Counted from the first letter of the stretch, positions 50,177-59,245 are shown. The stretch: 64,000 nucleotides of DNA from JBHYGK01 sp051859045 (GCA_051859045.1 JBHYGK010000008.1:1-64000), one strand, 5' to 3'. Translations and numbers: made by a program. The notes: generated by a model not told the origin, from the letters alone.

Positions 50177-51973
50177 GTGACCAAGCGCACCAACCGCCAC
50201 GCATCGTTCCGCCGCCGCGCGCTCGCCGCGGCCACCGCCCTCGCCTTCCTGCCGGCGCTCGCCGCCGCGGGCGAGGTCAACACCGCCGCCCTCGCCGATC
50301 CGTCGGCGCAGACCTTCGACCGCTTCATCGTGAAGTTCCGCGACGAGGCCACGCCCGCGGTCGGCCAGCCCGCGCTGCAGCGCACGCTCGACACCGCCGC
50401 CGCGCGCCTGTCGGTCGGCACCGCGCGCGCCGGTGGCGCCCGCGGCAAGGGCCTGGCCGTGCAGCACGTGCGCCGCATGGGCATCGGCGCCGACGTCATC
50501 CGCACCTCGCGCGGCCTCGACCGCGTCGAAGCGCAGCAGCTGATGCAGGAGCTCGCCAGCGACCCGAACGTCGAGTACGTCGAGGTCGACCAGCTGATGC
50601 AGATCGCGCTGACCCCGAACGACACCAACTACGCCAGCCAGTGGCACTACTTCGAGGCCACCGGCGGCCTGAACCTGCCGACGGCCTGGGATCGCGCCAC
50701 CGGCAGCGGCGTCGTCGTGGCGGTGCTCGACACCGGCTACGTCGCCCACTCCGACCTGGCCGCGAACATCATCGCCGGCTATGACTTCATCTCCGACACC
50801 ACCGTCGCCGGCGACGGCAACGGCCGCGACAACAACCCCGCCGACCCGGGCGACTACTACCAGGGCCAGGGCTCGTCCTGGCACGGCACCCACGTGGCCG
50901 GCACCATCGCCGCGGTGACCAACAACGCCAAGGGCGTCGCCGGCGTGGCCTACAACGCCCGCGTGCAGCCGGTGCGCGTGCTCGGTCGCGGCGGTGGCTA
51001 CACCTCCGACATCGCCGACGGCATCATCTGGGCCTCGGGCGGCACCGTCAGCGGCGTGCCGGCCAACGCGACCCCGGCCGACGTCATCAACATGTCGCTC
51101 GGCGGCTCCGGTTCCTGCGGCACCACCACCCAGAACGCCATCAACGGCGCCGTCTCGCGCGGCACCGTGGTGGTCGTGGCGGCGGGCAACTCCAACGCCA
51201 ACGTCAGTGGCTTCAACCCGGGCAACTGCAACAACGTCATCAGCGTCGCGGCCACCAACCGCACCGGCGCGCGCGCCTCGTACTCCAACTACGGCACGCT
51301 GATCGACGTCGCGGCGCCGGGCGGCGAGGGCGGCACCGCCGGCGTGCTCTCGACGCTGAACTCGGGCACCCAGGGCCCGGGCACCGAGAACTACGCCTAC
51401 TACGCGGGCACCTCGATGGCCGCCCCGCACGTCGCGGGCGTGGTCGCGCTGATCCAGTCGGTGGCCACCAAGACCCCGGCCGAGATCGAGGCGATCCTGA
51501 AGTCCTCGGCCCGCCCGCTGCCGGGCGCGTGCTCGGGCGGCTGCGGCGCCGGCATCGTCGACGCCAACGCCGCGCTGTCGGCCGCGCTGGGCACCACCCC
51601 GCCGCCGCCCCCGCCGCCGCCGCCGACCGGCAACACCAGCTACACCAACAACACCGACGTGGCGATCTCCGACAACGCCACGGTCCGCAGCCCCATCGCG
51701 ATCTCCGGCCGCACGGGCAACGCCCGCTCGACCGCGACCGTGGCGGTGAACATCGTCCACACCTACGTGGGCGACCTGCGCGTGCGCCTGATCGCGCCGG
51801 ACGGCTCGGCCTACACCCTGCGCAACCGCACCGGCGGCAGCGCGGACAACATCGTGGCCACCTACACGGTCAACCTGTCGTCCGAGGCCATCAACGGCAC
51901 CTGGAACCTCGAGGTGTTCGACGGCGCCGGCGGCGACGTGGGCTACATCAACAGCTGGACCTTCACGCCCTGA
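50177..51973 (+). CDS. Secreted subtilisin-family (S8) protease with one P-domain
   Basis: 598 residues from a GTG preceded by GGGGA. Signal peptide to about residue 33 (ending ALAAAGEV), then a propeptide (FIVKFRDEATPAVGQ ... YVEVDQ) as an I9-type inhibitor. Catalytic triad D185 (VLDTGYVAHSDL), H236 (SWHGTHVAGTIA) and S413 (AGTSMAAPHVAG), with oxyanion Asn in the AAGNSNANV region. A TTP9T polyproline linker leads to a P/Homo B domain (about 480-598). Shares a 453-bp perfectly identical block with the next protease gene. Likely extracellular proteolysis. Confidence 0.93.
   Translation: MTKRTNRHASFRRRALAAATALAFLPALAAAGEVNTAALADPSAQTFDRFIVKFRDEATPAVGQPALQRTLDTAAARLSVGTARAGGARGKGLAVQHVRRMGIGADVIRTSRGLDRVEAQQLMQELASDPNVEYVEVDQLMQIALTPNDTNYASQWHYFEATGGLNLPTAWDRATGSGVVVAVLDTGYVAHSDLAANIIAGYDFISDTTVAGDGNGRDNNPADPGDYYQGQGSSWHGTHVAGTIAAVTNNAKGVAGVAYNARVQPVRVLGRGGGYTSDIADGIIWASGGTVSGVPANATPADVINMSLGGSGSCGTTTQNAINGAVSRGTVVVVAAGNSNANVSGFNPGNCNNVISVAATNRTGARASYSNYGTLIDVAAPGGEGGTAGVLSTLNSGTQGPGTENYAYYAGTSMAAPHVAGVVALIQSVATKTPAEIEAILKSSARPLPGACSGGCGAGIVDANAALSAALGTTPPPPPPPPPTGNTSYTNNTDVAISDNATVRSPIAISGRTGNARSTATVAVNIVHTYVGDLRVRLIAPDGSAYTLRNRTGGSADNIVATYTVNLSSEAINGTWNLEVFDGAGGDVGYINSWTFTP
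50316..50768 (+). repeat. Identity block with protease 2, copy A
   Basis: 453 bp with no mismatch to 52420-52872 (offset 2104) covering most of the propeptide and the first part of the catalytic domain, up to the catalytic Asp region. Flanking sequence diverges right away on both sides, although it still encodes homologous protein. Confidence 0.95.
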
Positions 51974-52022
51974 TCCACCGGCCAGCGGCCGACCCGGGCC
52001 CATGGACGGGCCCCGCGTGACC

Positions 52023-52057
52023 CGAAGCCCCGGCGCAAGCCGGGGCTTCGTTGTTTC
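52023..52057 (+). terminator. Intrinsic terminator after protease 1
   Basis: 12-bp stem CGAAGCCCCGGC / GCCGGGGCTTCG with a GCAA loop, followed by TTGTTTC. It separates the two protease genes, so each is likely a separate transcript. Confidence 0.85.
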
Positions 52058-52265
52058 AGGCCGCCGCATCGACCGCACAGGCCATGCGTGACCGGGTTGG
52101 CGGTGCGCGCGCGCGTGGGGTGCGCCACGTCGCAGGACGGCATTTCCCCGATTGACCCCACTCCGGCCCCCCGGAGCATGCCCCCTGCGCGCCCCGGATC
52201 CGCTCCGCCCGGCGCGCCGCCCCGCGGCCCGCGGGTGCGCCGACCGCTCCAGGGGATCCCGCGCC

Positions 52266-54842
52266 ATGCGCCAGCACCGACCGACCTCCCGCCGCCCGCT
52301 CGCCCTCGCGCTGGCCGCCGCCGCGGCCCTCCTGCCGCCGCTGGCCCTGGGCCAGGTCGTGCCCGGGGGCGACGGCGCCGCGATCGGGGCCGCGCTGGCC
52401 GATCCATCGGCGCAGACCGTCGACCGCTTCATCGTGAAGTTCCGCGACGAGGCCACGCCCGCGGTCGGCCAGCCCGCGCTGCAGCGCACGCTCGACACCG
52501 CCGCCGCGCGCCTGTCGGTCGGCACCGCGCGCGCCGGTGGCGCCCGCGGCAAGGGCCTGGCCGTGCAGCACGTGCGCCGCATGGGCATCGGCGCCGACGT
52601 CATCCGCACCTCGCGCGGCCTCGACCGCGTCGAAGCGCAGCAGCTGATGCAGGAGCTCGCCAGCGACCCGAACGTCGAGTACGTCGAGGTCGACCAGCTG
52701 ATGCAGATCGCGCTGACCCCGAACGACACCAACTACGCCAGCCAGTGGCACTACTTCGAGGCCACCGGCGGCCTGAACCTGCCGACGGCCTGGGATCGCG
52801 CCACCGGCAGCGGCGTCGTCGTGGCGGTGCTCGACACCGGCTACGTCGCCCACTCCGACCTGGCCGCGAACACCATCGCCGGCTACGACTTCATCTCCGA
52901 CGCCACGATGGCCGGCGATGGCGGCGGGCGCGACGGCGATCCCGCCGATCCGGGCGACTACTACAACGGCCGCGGCTCCTCGTGGCACGGCACCCACGTG
53001 GCCGGCACCATCGCCGCGGTGACCAACAATGGCCGCGGCGTCGCCGGCGTGGCCTACAACGCGCGCGTGCAGCACGTGCGCGTGCTGGGCCGCGGCGGCG
53101 GCTGGAGCTCCGACATCGCCGACGGCATCACCTGGGCCTCGGGCGGCAGCGTCGGCGGCGCACCGGCCAACCCGACCCCGGCCGACGTCATCAACCTGTC
53201 GCTCGGCGGCGCCGGCGCCTGCGGCACCACCACCCAGAACGCGATCAACGGCGCCGTCTCGCGCGGCACCGTGGTGGTCGTGGCGGCCGGCAACGCCAAC
53301 ACCGACGCCAGCCAGTTCAACCCCGCCAACTGCGCGAACGTCATCACCGTGGCGGCCACCAACCGCCAGGGCGCGCGCGCCTCGTACTCCAACTACGGCA
53401 CGTTGATCGACGTGGCCGCGCCGGGCGGCGAGGGCGGCACCGCCGGCGTGCTCTCGACGCTGAACTCGGGGACCCAGGGCCCGGGCGCCGAGACCTACGC
53501 CTACTACGCGGGCACCTCGATGGCCGCCCCGCACGTGGCCGGCCTGGTGGCGCTGATGCAGTCCGCGGCCGCGCGCACGCCGGCCCAGGTCGAGGCGCTG
53601 CTGAAGTCCAGCGCCCGGCCGCTGCCCGGCGCCTGCAGCGGCGGCTGCGGCGCCGGCATCGTCGATGCCGGGGCCGCCCTGGCGGCGCTGCTGGGCGGGG
53701 GCGCCCCCGCGCCGACGCCCACCCCGCCGGGCGGCGCGGTGTACGCGAGCGGCACCGACGTCGCCATCCGCGATGGCGCCACCGTGCGCAGCCCGATCGC
53801 GATCAGCGGCCGCAACGGCCAGGCCTCGGCCACCTCCACCGTGACCGTGGACATCGTGCACCCCAACATCGGCGACCTGCAGGTGTCGCTCGAGGCCCCC
53901 GACGGCAGCCGCTACGTGCTGCACAACCGCACCGGCGGCGGCGCCGACGACCTGCGCCAAGGCTACGTGGTCGACCTGTCCAGCGAGGCGATCAACGGCA
54001 CCTGGCACCTGCGCGTGTACGACGCCGTCGCGGGCCACACGGGCTACATCAACGCCTGGAGCCTCGCGCCCGGCGAGGGCGGCGCCGCGCCCACGGCGCC
54101 CACGCCGCCGCCGCCCAGCGCTCCCGGCACCGTCACCAACGGCGCCGACGTGACGATCGCCGACGGCGCCACCGTCCGCAGCCCGATCGCGATCAGCGGC
54201 CGCGGCGGCTTCGCCGGCACCGCGGCCACCGTCACCGTCGCGATCATCCACCCCAACATCGGCGACCTGCAGGTGGCCCTCGAGGCGCCGGACGGCAGCC
54301 GCTACATCCTGCACAACCGCACCGGCGGCAGCGCCGACAACCTCCAGCAGGCCTACACGGTCGACCTCAGCAGCGAGGCCGTGGACGGCACCTGGCACCT
54401 GCGGGTGTACGACGGCGCGACGGGGAACACCGGCTACATCGACCAGTGGAGCTTCGCGCCGGGCAGCAGCGCCGGCGCGCCGCCGGCGCCGGCCCCGACC
54501 CCGGGCGCCTACGCCAACGAGGCCGACGTGGCGATCCGCGACGGCGCCACCGTGCGCAGCCCGATCAGCCTCGCCGGCGTGGCGGGCCAGGGCAGCGCGA
54601 CGGCGCGCGTGGTGGTCGACATCCTGCATCCGAACATCGGCGACCTGCAGGTGGCGCTCGAGGCGCCGGACGGCACCCGCTACATGCTGCACAACCGCGC
54701 CGGCGGCAGCGCCGACAACCTGCAGCAGGCCTACACCGTGGACCTGTCGGCGAAGGCCAAGGCGGGCACCTGGCACCTGCGCGTGTACGACGCCGCGGCG
54801 GGGAACACGGGCGTGATCAACCGCTGGAGCTTCACGCCCTGA
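52266..54842 (+). CDS. Secreted subtilisin-family (S8) protease with three P-domains
   Basis: 858 residues; the ATG at 52266 is preceded by GGGGA. Signal peptide (LALALAAAAALLPPLALG), propeptide, then catalytic D190, H241 and S418. After a short linker come three consecutive P/Homo B domains (about 491-599, 621-731, 748-858), each with VRSPI..., HPNIGDLQV, LEAPDGxRY and WHLRVYD motifs. Multiple P-domains could add stability or binding. It is a tandem paralogue of the previous gene. The spacer 52058-52265 holds TTGACC at 52152 but no convincing -10. Confidence 0.93.
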   Translation: MRQHRPTSRRPLALALAAAAALLPPLALGQVVPGGDGAAIGAALADPSAQTVDRFIVKFRDEATPAVGQPALQRTLDTAAARLSVGTARAGGARGKGLAVQHVRRMGIGADVIRTSRGLDRVEAQQLMQELASDPNVEYVEVDQLMQIALTPNDTNYASQWHYFEATGGLNLPTAWDRATGSGVVVAVLDTGYVAHSDLAANTIAGYDFISDATMAGDGGGRDGDPADPGDYYNGRGSSWHGTHVAGTIAAVTNNGRGVAGVAYNARVQHVRVLGRGGGWSSDIADGITWASGGSVGGAPANPTPADVINLSLGGAGACGTTTQNAINGAVSRGTVVVVAAGNANTDASQFNPANCANVITVAATNRQGARASYSNYGTLIDVAAPGGEGGTAGVLSTLNSGTQGPGAETYAYYAGTSMAAPHVAGLVALMQSAAARTPAQVEALLKSSARPLPGACSGGCGAGIVDAGAALAALLGGGAPAPTPTPPGGAVYASGTDVAIRDGATVRSPIAISGRNGQASATSTVTVDIVHPNIGDLQVSLEAPDGSRYVLHNRTGGGADDLRQGYVVDLSSEAINGTWHLRVYDAVAGHTGYINAWSLAPGEGGAAPTAPTPPPPSAPGTVTNGADVTIADGATVRSPIAISGRGGFAGTAATVTVAIIHPNIGDLQVALEAPDGSRYILHNRTGGSADNLQQAYTVDLSSEAVDGTWHLRVYDGATGNTGYIDQWSFAPGSSAGAPPAPAPTPGAYANEADVAIRDGATVRSPISLAGVAGQGSATARVVVDILHPNIGDLQVALEAPDGTRYMLHNRAGGSADNLQQAYTVDLSAKAKAGTWHLRVYDAAAGNTGVINRWSFTP
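52420..52872 (+). repeat. Identity block with protease 1, copy B
   Basis: Partner of 50316-50768; no difference in 453 bp including third codon positions, whereas the remaining catalytic domain shows frequent synonymous and non-synonymous differences. Confidence 0.95.
53740..54842 (+). repeat. Three tandem P-domain coding repeats
   Basis: Near-repeats at about 53740-54062, 54130-54458 and 54508-54842 share blocks such as ATCGGCGACCTGCAGGTG (18 bp) and the codons for VRSPI and WHLRVYD. The linkers between them are Ala/Pro-rich. They arose by internal domain duplication. Confidence 0.8.
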
Positions 54843-54908
54843 GGGACCCGGCCGCGCCGGCGACGGCGCGGCGGGCCGACCGCGGCGCCCCCGGCGGGGC
54901 GCCCGGGT

Positions 54909-55394
54909 TCAGAGCGCCTCGAAGCGGTTCGCGGCGACGTTCTTGCGGACCTTGGCCGGATCCCAGATGCGGCCGTTCATCGCGATGTAGACGCCGGGCG
55001 GCAGGCTCTGCACGGCGCCGACCGCGGTGCCGATGTTGAACTCGGCGTCGGAGCCGCGGAAGCGCGCGGGGTTCAGCGCGCCGGTCAGCACGATCGTGCG
55101 GTCGGTGAGCGCGGCCAGCACCTTGGCGGTCTCGACCATCGAGTCGGTGCCGTGGGTCACCAGCACGTGCCGGGCCGGCTGCGCGGCGATCGCGTCGCGC
55201 AGCAGCTCGCGCTCGGCCTGGGTGATGTGCAGGCTGTCCTTGCGCAGCAGCGGCACGACGGTGAAGCGGAAGGCCACGCCGAGCTCCTCGAGGATGCGCC
55301 CGATCTGCGGCTCGCCGACCTGGTAGTCGGACTTGTCGTCGAAGTAGACCTTGTCGATCGTGCCGCCGGTGGTGACGACGCAGAGCTGGTCCAT
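54909..55394 (-). CDS. Single-domain asparaginase-like protein
   Basis: 161 residues with the two N-terminal active-site motifs of type I/II L-asparaginases: TTGGTIDK (first Thr) and HGTDSMVETAKVL (second Thr, Asp and Lys). The C-terminal domain that completes the active site in ~330-residue enzymes is absent; the protein ends normally at RFEAL and the region downstream has no leftover asparaginase sequence. It could be a member of the short asparaginase-domain family, so activity on Asn is uncertain. It starts 35 bp after the DUF2069 gene on the same strand. Confidence 0.8.
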   Translation of the reverse strand: MDQLCVVTTGGTIDKVYFDDKSDYQVGEPQIGRILEELGVAFRFTVVPLLRKDSLHITQAERELLRDAIAAQPARHVLVTHGTDSMVETAKVLAALTDRTIVLTGALNPARFRGSDAEFNIGTAVGAVQSLPPGVYIAMNGRIWDPAKVRKNVAANRFEAL

Positions 55395-55429
55395 GGGGGA
55401 TCCGGGCGTGGAGGGCGAAGGCGCGCAGT

Positions 55430-55840
55430 CTACCCGGCCGCGGGCGGGCTGGCATCGCCGCCGGCCGTGCGCGCGGCGGCCCGCGCGGCGGCGCGGGCGC
55501 GCATCGCGTCGAGGCTGGAGGCCAGCACCACGCCCACCGCGAGCAGCGCCTCGGCGATCCCGAAGGCCCGCGCCTCCGGCGCCGACCAGGCCTCCATGAC
55601 GCCGTGCATGAAGTAGAACAGCGCGGCCACCCCGGCCCAGAAGCCGGCGCTGGGCCGGCGCGCCAGCCACAGCGCCAGCGCCGGCAGGGCCGGCAGCGCG
55701 GCCGCGGCGGCGTCGAGCCAGACCGGGATCGACGCCGGCGGCAGGCGCACGCTCCAGGCCACGTGCAGCAGCACGATCAGCGCCGTGCCGGCGATCGCCA
55801 GCCGGCGCCCGGGCAGGACGTGGGCCTCGGCCGGGGTCAC
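55430..55840 (-). CDS. DUF2069 membrane protein
   Basis: 136-residue membrane protein with about four transmembrane segments (LAIAGTALIVLLHVAWSV, WLDAAAAALPALPALALWLA, FWAGVAALFYFMHGVMEAW, AEALLAVGVVLASS) and an Arg/Ala-rich tail. It matches the DUF2069 pattern and its usual place next to a wrbA-like gene. GTG start overlaps the WrbA stop. Function unknown. Confidence 0.75.
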   Translation of the reverse strand: MTPAEAHVLPGRRLAIAGTALIVLLHVAWSVRLPPASIPVWLDAAAAALPALPALALWLARRPSAGFWAGVAALFYFMHGVMEAWSAPEARAFGIAEALLAVGVVLASSLDAMRARAAARAAARTAGGDASPPAAG

Positions 55841-56430
55841 GGGGCCAGCCTCGCGGCCAGCGTGGCCACGCGCCGGCCCAGCGCGCGCGCCAGGCGCTGC
55901 TCGGCGGGGCTCGGCTCGGGGTCGTCCTGGGCGCCGGCGACGTGGCTGGCGCCATAGGGCGTGCCGCCCTCGCGGGTGGTGGAGAGGTCGGGCTCGGAGT
56001 AGGGCAGGCCGGCCACGACCATCCCGTGGTGCAGCAGCGGCAGCAGCATCGTCAGCAGCGTCGACTCCTGGCCGCCGTGCATGCTGGCGCTCGAGGTGAA
56101 CACCGCGCCGGGCTTGCCGGCCAGGGTGCCCGAGGCCCATTCGGCGCCGGTGGTGTCGAGGAAATGCTTGAGCGGCGCGGCCATGTTGCCGAAGCGCGTC
56201 GGGCTGCCGAGCAGCAGGCCGGCGCACTCCGCGAGGTCGCGCTTCTCGACGTAGGGCGCGCCCTCCTCGGGCACCGGCGGCGAGGCGAGGGTGGTCGTGG
56301 ACGCCACCGGCGGCACGCTGCGCAGGCGCGCGGCCATGCCCGGCACCTCCTCGATGCCGCGGGCGATGTGGCGGGCGAGCCGGGCGACCGAGCCGCCGCG
56401 GCTGTAGTAGAGGACCAGGATGTCGGGCAT
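55837..56430 (-). CDS. wrbA: NAD(P)H:quinone oxidoreductase, WrbA family
   Basis: 197-residue flavodoxin-fold protein with FMN phosphate loop YYSRGGS and the family motif GSPTRFGNMAAPLKHFLD, SSASMHGGQESTL and SEPDLSTTREGGTPYGASHV. Reduces quinones by two electrons, guarding against semiquinone stress. It overlaps the DUF2069 gene by 4 bp (GTGA). Confidence 0.9.
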   Translation of the reverse strand: MPDILVLYYSRGGSVARLARHIARGIEEVPGMAARLRSVPPVASTTTLASPPVPEEGAPYVEKRDLAECAGLLLGSPTRFGNMAAPLKHFLDTTGAEWASGTLAGKPGAVFTSSASMHGGQESTLLTMLLPLLHHGMVVAGLPYSEPDLSTTREGGTPYGASHVAGAQDDPEPSPAEQRLARALGRRVATLAARLAP

Positions 56431-56539
56431 CGGGCGGGACCGCGGGGCCAGGGGTGCGCAGGGTAGCGCGGCCGCGCGTCGCCGCGGCGTGCGCGGCCCC
56501 CGCGTCCCCGGGCCGGGCCCGCTTTGCTAGGCTCCGCGC

Positions 56540-57826
56540 ATGCCCATGATCGCCTTCCGCCGCTGGCTGCTCGGCCCCGAGCGCGAGCGCACCCGCAGCT
56601 TCGTCACCTTCCTCTGGCAGCGCTTCCTCGCCGACCGCTGCTTCGAGACCGCCGGCGCGCTCAGCTACTCCACCGTCTTCGCGCTGGTCCCGCTGGCCAC
56701 CGTGGCCTTCGGCGTGCTCTCGGCGTTCCCGGTGTTCGAGGCTTGGAGCGGGGCGCTGAGCGACTTCATCTTCCAGCACTTCGTGCCGGGCGCGGCGCGC
56801 GCGGTGCAGGACTACGTCGGCGACTTCGCCGGCACCGCCAGCCGGCTCACCCTGGCCGGCGTGGCGGGCGTGATGGTGGTGGCGCTGGTGACGATGGCCG
56901 GCATCGAGCAGACCTTCAACCGGATCTGGCGGGTGTCGAGCCCGCGCCCCCGGCTGACCCGCTTCCTGGTGTTCTGGACGGTGCTGACCCTGGGCAGCTT
57001 CGTCGCGGTGGCCAGCCTGGCGGTGTCGACGACCCTGCTGTCGCTGCCGGCCTTCGGCGGCGAGGAGGCGCGCACGCTCGGCGGCCACCTGCTGCGCTGG
57101 GTGCCCACGGTGCTGCTGCTGGGCGGCTTCACCGCCGCCTACATGGTGGTGCCGAACCGCACCGTGGCCTGGCGCCACGCGCTGGCGGGCGCGACGCTGG
57201 CGACGCTGGTGTTCGAGGGCGCGAAGTGGGGCCTCACCGCCTACCTGCGCACGGTGCCGGCCTACCAGCAGCTCTACGGCGCGCTCGCGGTGCTGCCGAT
57301 CTTCCTGCTCTGGGTGTACCTGAGCTGGGTGGCGGTGCTGCTGGGCGCATCGCTGGCGGCGTCGCTGTCGTCGTTCCGCTTCCTGCCCGCGGCGCGGCGC
57401 CTGCCCGCCGGGCACGAGCTCTACGCGCTGCTGCGCCTGCTCGGCCGGCTGCAGGCGCGGCGCGCCAGCGGCGGCTCGCTGCACGGCGCCGAGCTGCACG
57501 CGCTCGAGCCCATGCTCAGCGACGACCTGATGCAGCGCATGCTCGGCGACCTGCACCGGATCGGCGCGGTCGCCCGCGACGAGGGCGGCGGCTGGCTGCT
57601 GGCCCGCGACCTCGACGCGCTTCCGCTGGGCGAGCTCTACGAGGCCGGCGCGCTGCGCATCCCGCTGGACGCCGCCGCGCTGCCCGACCGCGGCGACGCG
57701 TTCGGCGCCCCGGCGGCGGCCGCGCTGGACGCGCTGCGCGACCCCCTTCGCGTCCTCTTGAGCCGCAGCGTTGCTAGCCTGCTCGCCCCCGCCGAACCGC
57801 CCGCGCCCGGAGCGCCCGCCCCATGA
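56540..57826 (+). CDS. YihY/BrkB family inner-membrane protein
   Basis: 428 residues with about six transmembrane helices in the first 290, including the family segments ALSYSTVFALVPLATVAFG and WVYLSWVAVLLGASLAASL. The C-terminal third (about 290-410) is a soluble, winged-helix-like extension. Once annotated as RNase BN; that assignment was not sustained. The start may be either of two ATGs at 56540/56546. Its stop overlaps the ATG of the TlpA-type gene. Confidence 0.88.
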   Translation: MPMIAFRRWLLGPERERTRSFVTFLWQRFLADRCFETAGALSYSTVFALVPLATVAFGVLSAFPVFEAWSGALSDFIFQHFVPGAARAVQDYVGDFAGTASRLTLAGVAGVMVVALVTMAGIEQTFNRIWRVSSPRPRLTRFLVFWTVLTLGSFVAVASLAVSTTLLSLPAFGGEEARTLGGHLLRWVPTVLLLGGFTAAYMVVPNRTVAWRHALAGATLATLVFEGAKWGLTAYLRTVPAYQQLYGALAVLPIFLLWVYLSWVAVLLGASLAASLSSFRFLPAARRLPAGHELYALLRLLGRLQARRASGGSLHGAELHALEPMLSDDLMQRMLGDLHRIGAVARDEGGGWLLARDLDALPLGELYEAGALRIPLDAAALPDRGDAFGAPAAAALDALRDPLRVLLSRSVASLLAPAEPPAPGAPAP

Positions 57827-58359
57827 CCCCGACCCTCCGCCTGCGCCCGGCCGCCGCCGCGCTCGCCCTGCTGCTCGCCGCCGCGGCCGCCGCCCCGGCC
57901 GTCGCCACGCCCGCCCCGGCTGCGGCCCCCGGGGCCCCGCGCGTGCCCGCCCTCGCGGTCACCACCCTCGACGGCCAGGCCTGGGACATCGCCGCGCAGC
58001 GCGGCTCGTGGGTGTTCGTGAACTACTGGGCCACCTGGTGCGCCCCCTGCCTGCGCGAGATGCCCGAGCTCGACGAGCTCGACCACGCGCGCGACGACCT
58101 GGTGGTCATCGGCCTGGCCTACGAGGAGACCACCGAGGACGCCCTGCGCGCCGCGCTGGCCCAGCGCCCGGTGCGCTATCCGATCGCGCTGGTGGACGTG
58201 TTCGCGCCGCCGCCTGACTTCGACGTGCCGCGCGGCCTGCCGATGAGCTGGCTGATCAACCCGCGCGGCGAGATCGTGAAGCCCTTCCTCGGCCCGGTCA
58301 CCGGCGCGGAGATCGAGGCCGCCATCGCCGAGGCCCTCGCCGCCGACGCCGCCGGCTGA
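57823..58359 (+). CDS. TlpA-like periplasmic thioredoxin
   Basis: 178 residues with an Ala-rich signal peptide (to about residue 29). Thioredoxin fold with active-site WCAPC (C73, C76) in NYWATWCAPCLREMPEL and cis-Pro loop GLPMSWLINPRGEI. Periplasmic thiol-disulphide reductant role, possibly for cytochrome c maturation. Translationally coupled to the YihY gene by an ATGA overlap. Confidence 0.9.
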   Translation: MTPTLRLRPAAAALALLLAAAAAAPAVATPAPAAAPGAPRVPALAVTTLDGQAWDIAAQRGSWVFVNYWATWCAPCLREMPELDELDHARDDLVVIGLAYEETTEDALRAALAQRPVRYPIALVDVFAPPPDFDVPRGLPMSWLINPRGEIVKPFLGPVTGAEIEAAIAEALAADAAG

Positions 58360-58360
58360 G

Positions 58361-58378
58361 CGGGCGCCGCGGCGCCCG
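58361..58378. terminator. Hairpin between convergent TlpA-like and ppk2
   Basis: 8-bp stem CGGGCGCC / GGCGCCCG with a two-base loop in the short convergent spacer; no T-run. Confidence 0.45.
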
Positions 58379-58387
58379 GCCGCGCCG

Positions 58388-59161
58388 TCACCAGCGCGGC
58401 TTGATCGGCTTCACCGGGCCGCGGTAGCGCTCCTTCAGCGGCTTGCCCGCCAGCGGCGGCAGCGTGATCGGCTCCGCGGGCAGGGTGCAGTCCGGCGCGT
58501 GGTCGAGCAGGTGGCGGATCAGCGCCAGCCGGCCGGCCTTCTGGTCGTTGAAGTCCACCAGCGTCCACGGCGCGTGCCGGGTGTGGGTGGCCTCGAGCAT
58601 CGCGTCGCGCGCCCGGCCGTACTCGGCGTACTTCGCCCGCGACTCCAGGTCGACGGGGCTGAGCTTCCAGCGCTTGAGCGGGTCGCTGGCGCGCTCGGCG
58701 AAGCGCGCCTCCTGCTCGGCCTGGTCGACGCAGAGCCAGTACTTCGCCAGCAGCACGCCGTCCTCGACCAGGGCGCGCTCGAACACCGGCGCGTCGCGCA
58801 GGAAGTCGCGGTACTGCTGCGGGGTGCAGTAGCCCATCACGTGCTCGACGCCGGCGCGGTTGTACCAGCTGCGGTCGAACAGCACGAGCTCGCCGGCCGC
58901 CGGCAGGTGGGCGATGTAGCGCTGGAAGTACCACTGGCCGCGCTCGCGGTCGTCGGGCTTGGGCAGGGCCACCACGCGGACCTGGCGCGGATTGAGCCGC
59001 TCCGACAGCGCATGGATCGCGCCGCCCTTGCCGGCGGTGTCGCGGCCCTCGATCACCACCACCATGCGCCGCCCGGTGTGCTTGAGCCAGCGCGCGAGCG
59101 CCTCGAGCTCGCGCTGCATCGGCTCCAGGGCCGCTTCGTAGTCCTTGCGCTTGAGTCCCAT
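58388..59161 (-). CDS. ppk2: Polyphosphate kinase 2
   Basis: 257-residue PPK2 of the single-domain class: Walker A GRDTAGKGG (39-47), lid region with QWYFQRYIAHLP, and Walker B LFDRSWYNRAGVE (D96). Uses polyphosphate to phosphorylate nucleoside diphosphates or the reverse. It is followed downstream by the convergent TlpA-like gene and lies 84 bp from prfA. The genome's exopolyphosphatase and PPK1 are not in this window. Confidence 0.92.
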   Translation of the reverse strand: MGLKRKDYEAALEPMQRELEALARWLKHTGRRMVVVIEGRDTAGKGGAIHALSERLNPRQVRVVALPKPDDRERGQWYFQRYIAHLPAAGELVLFDRSWYNRAGVEHVMGYCTPQQYRDFLRDAPVFERALVEDGVLLAKYWLCVDQAEQEARFAERASDPLKRWKLSPVDLESRAKYAEYGRARDAMLEATHTRHAPWTLVDFNDQKAGRLALIRHLLDHAPDCTLPAEPITLPPLAGKPLKERYRGPVKPIKPRW

Positions 59162-59245
59162 CGTGTCCGCCGCCTCGTCGCCCGGGTCGGGCGACCATAG
59201 CGCGCGCGCCGCGGGTCGGGCGAGGCCCGGGGCGCGGCGCCGGGC

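Noticed and set aside
52056..54776. A 906-codon antisense frame opposite protease 2 (and similar ones opposite pilY1, cytochrome b, pheT and uvrB)
   Set aside because: They repeat low-complexity GVGA/VGDR patterns copied from the other strand's codons and match no protein family; the sense genes are certain.
53740..54842. CRISPR-like direct repeats
   Set aside because: The repeats are roughly 330-bp protein domain duplications in frame, not short repeats with unique spacers.
57163..57760. Ribonuclease BN activity of the YihY-family protein
   Set aside because: The old RNase BN name does not belong to this family; the sequence is a membrane protein without nuclease motifs.
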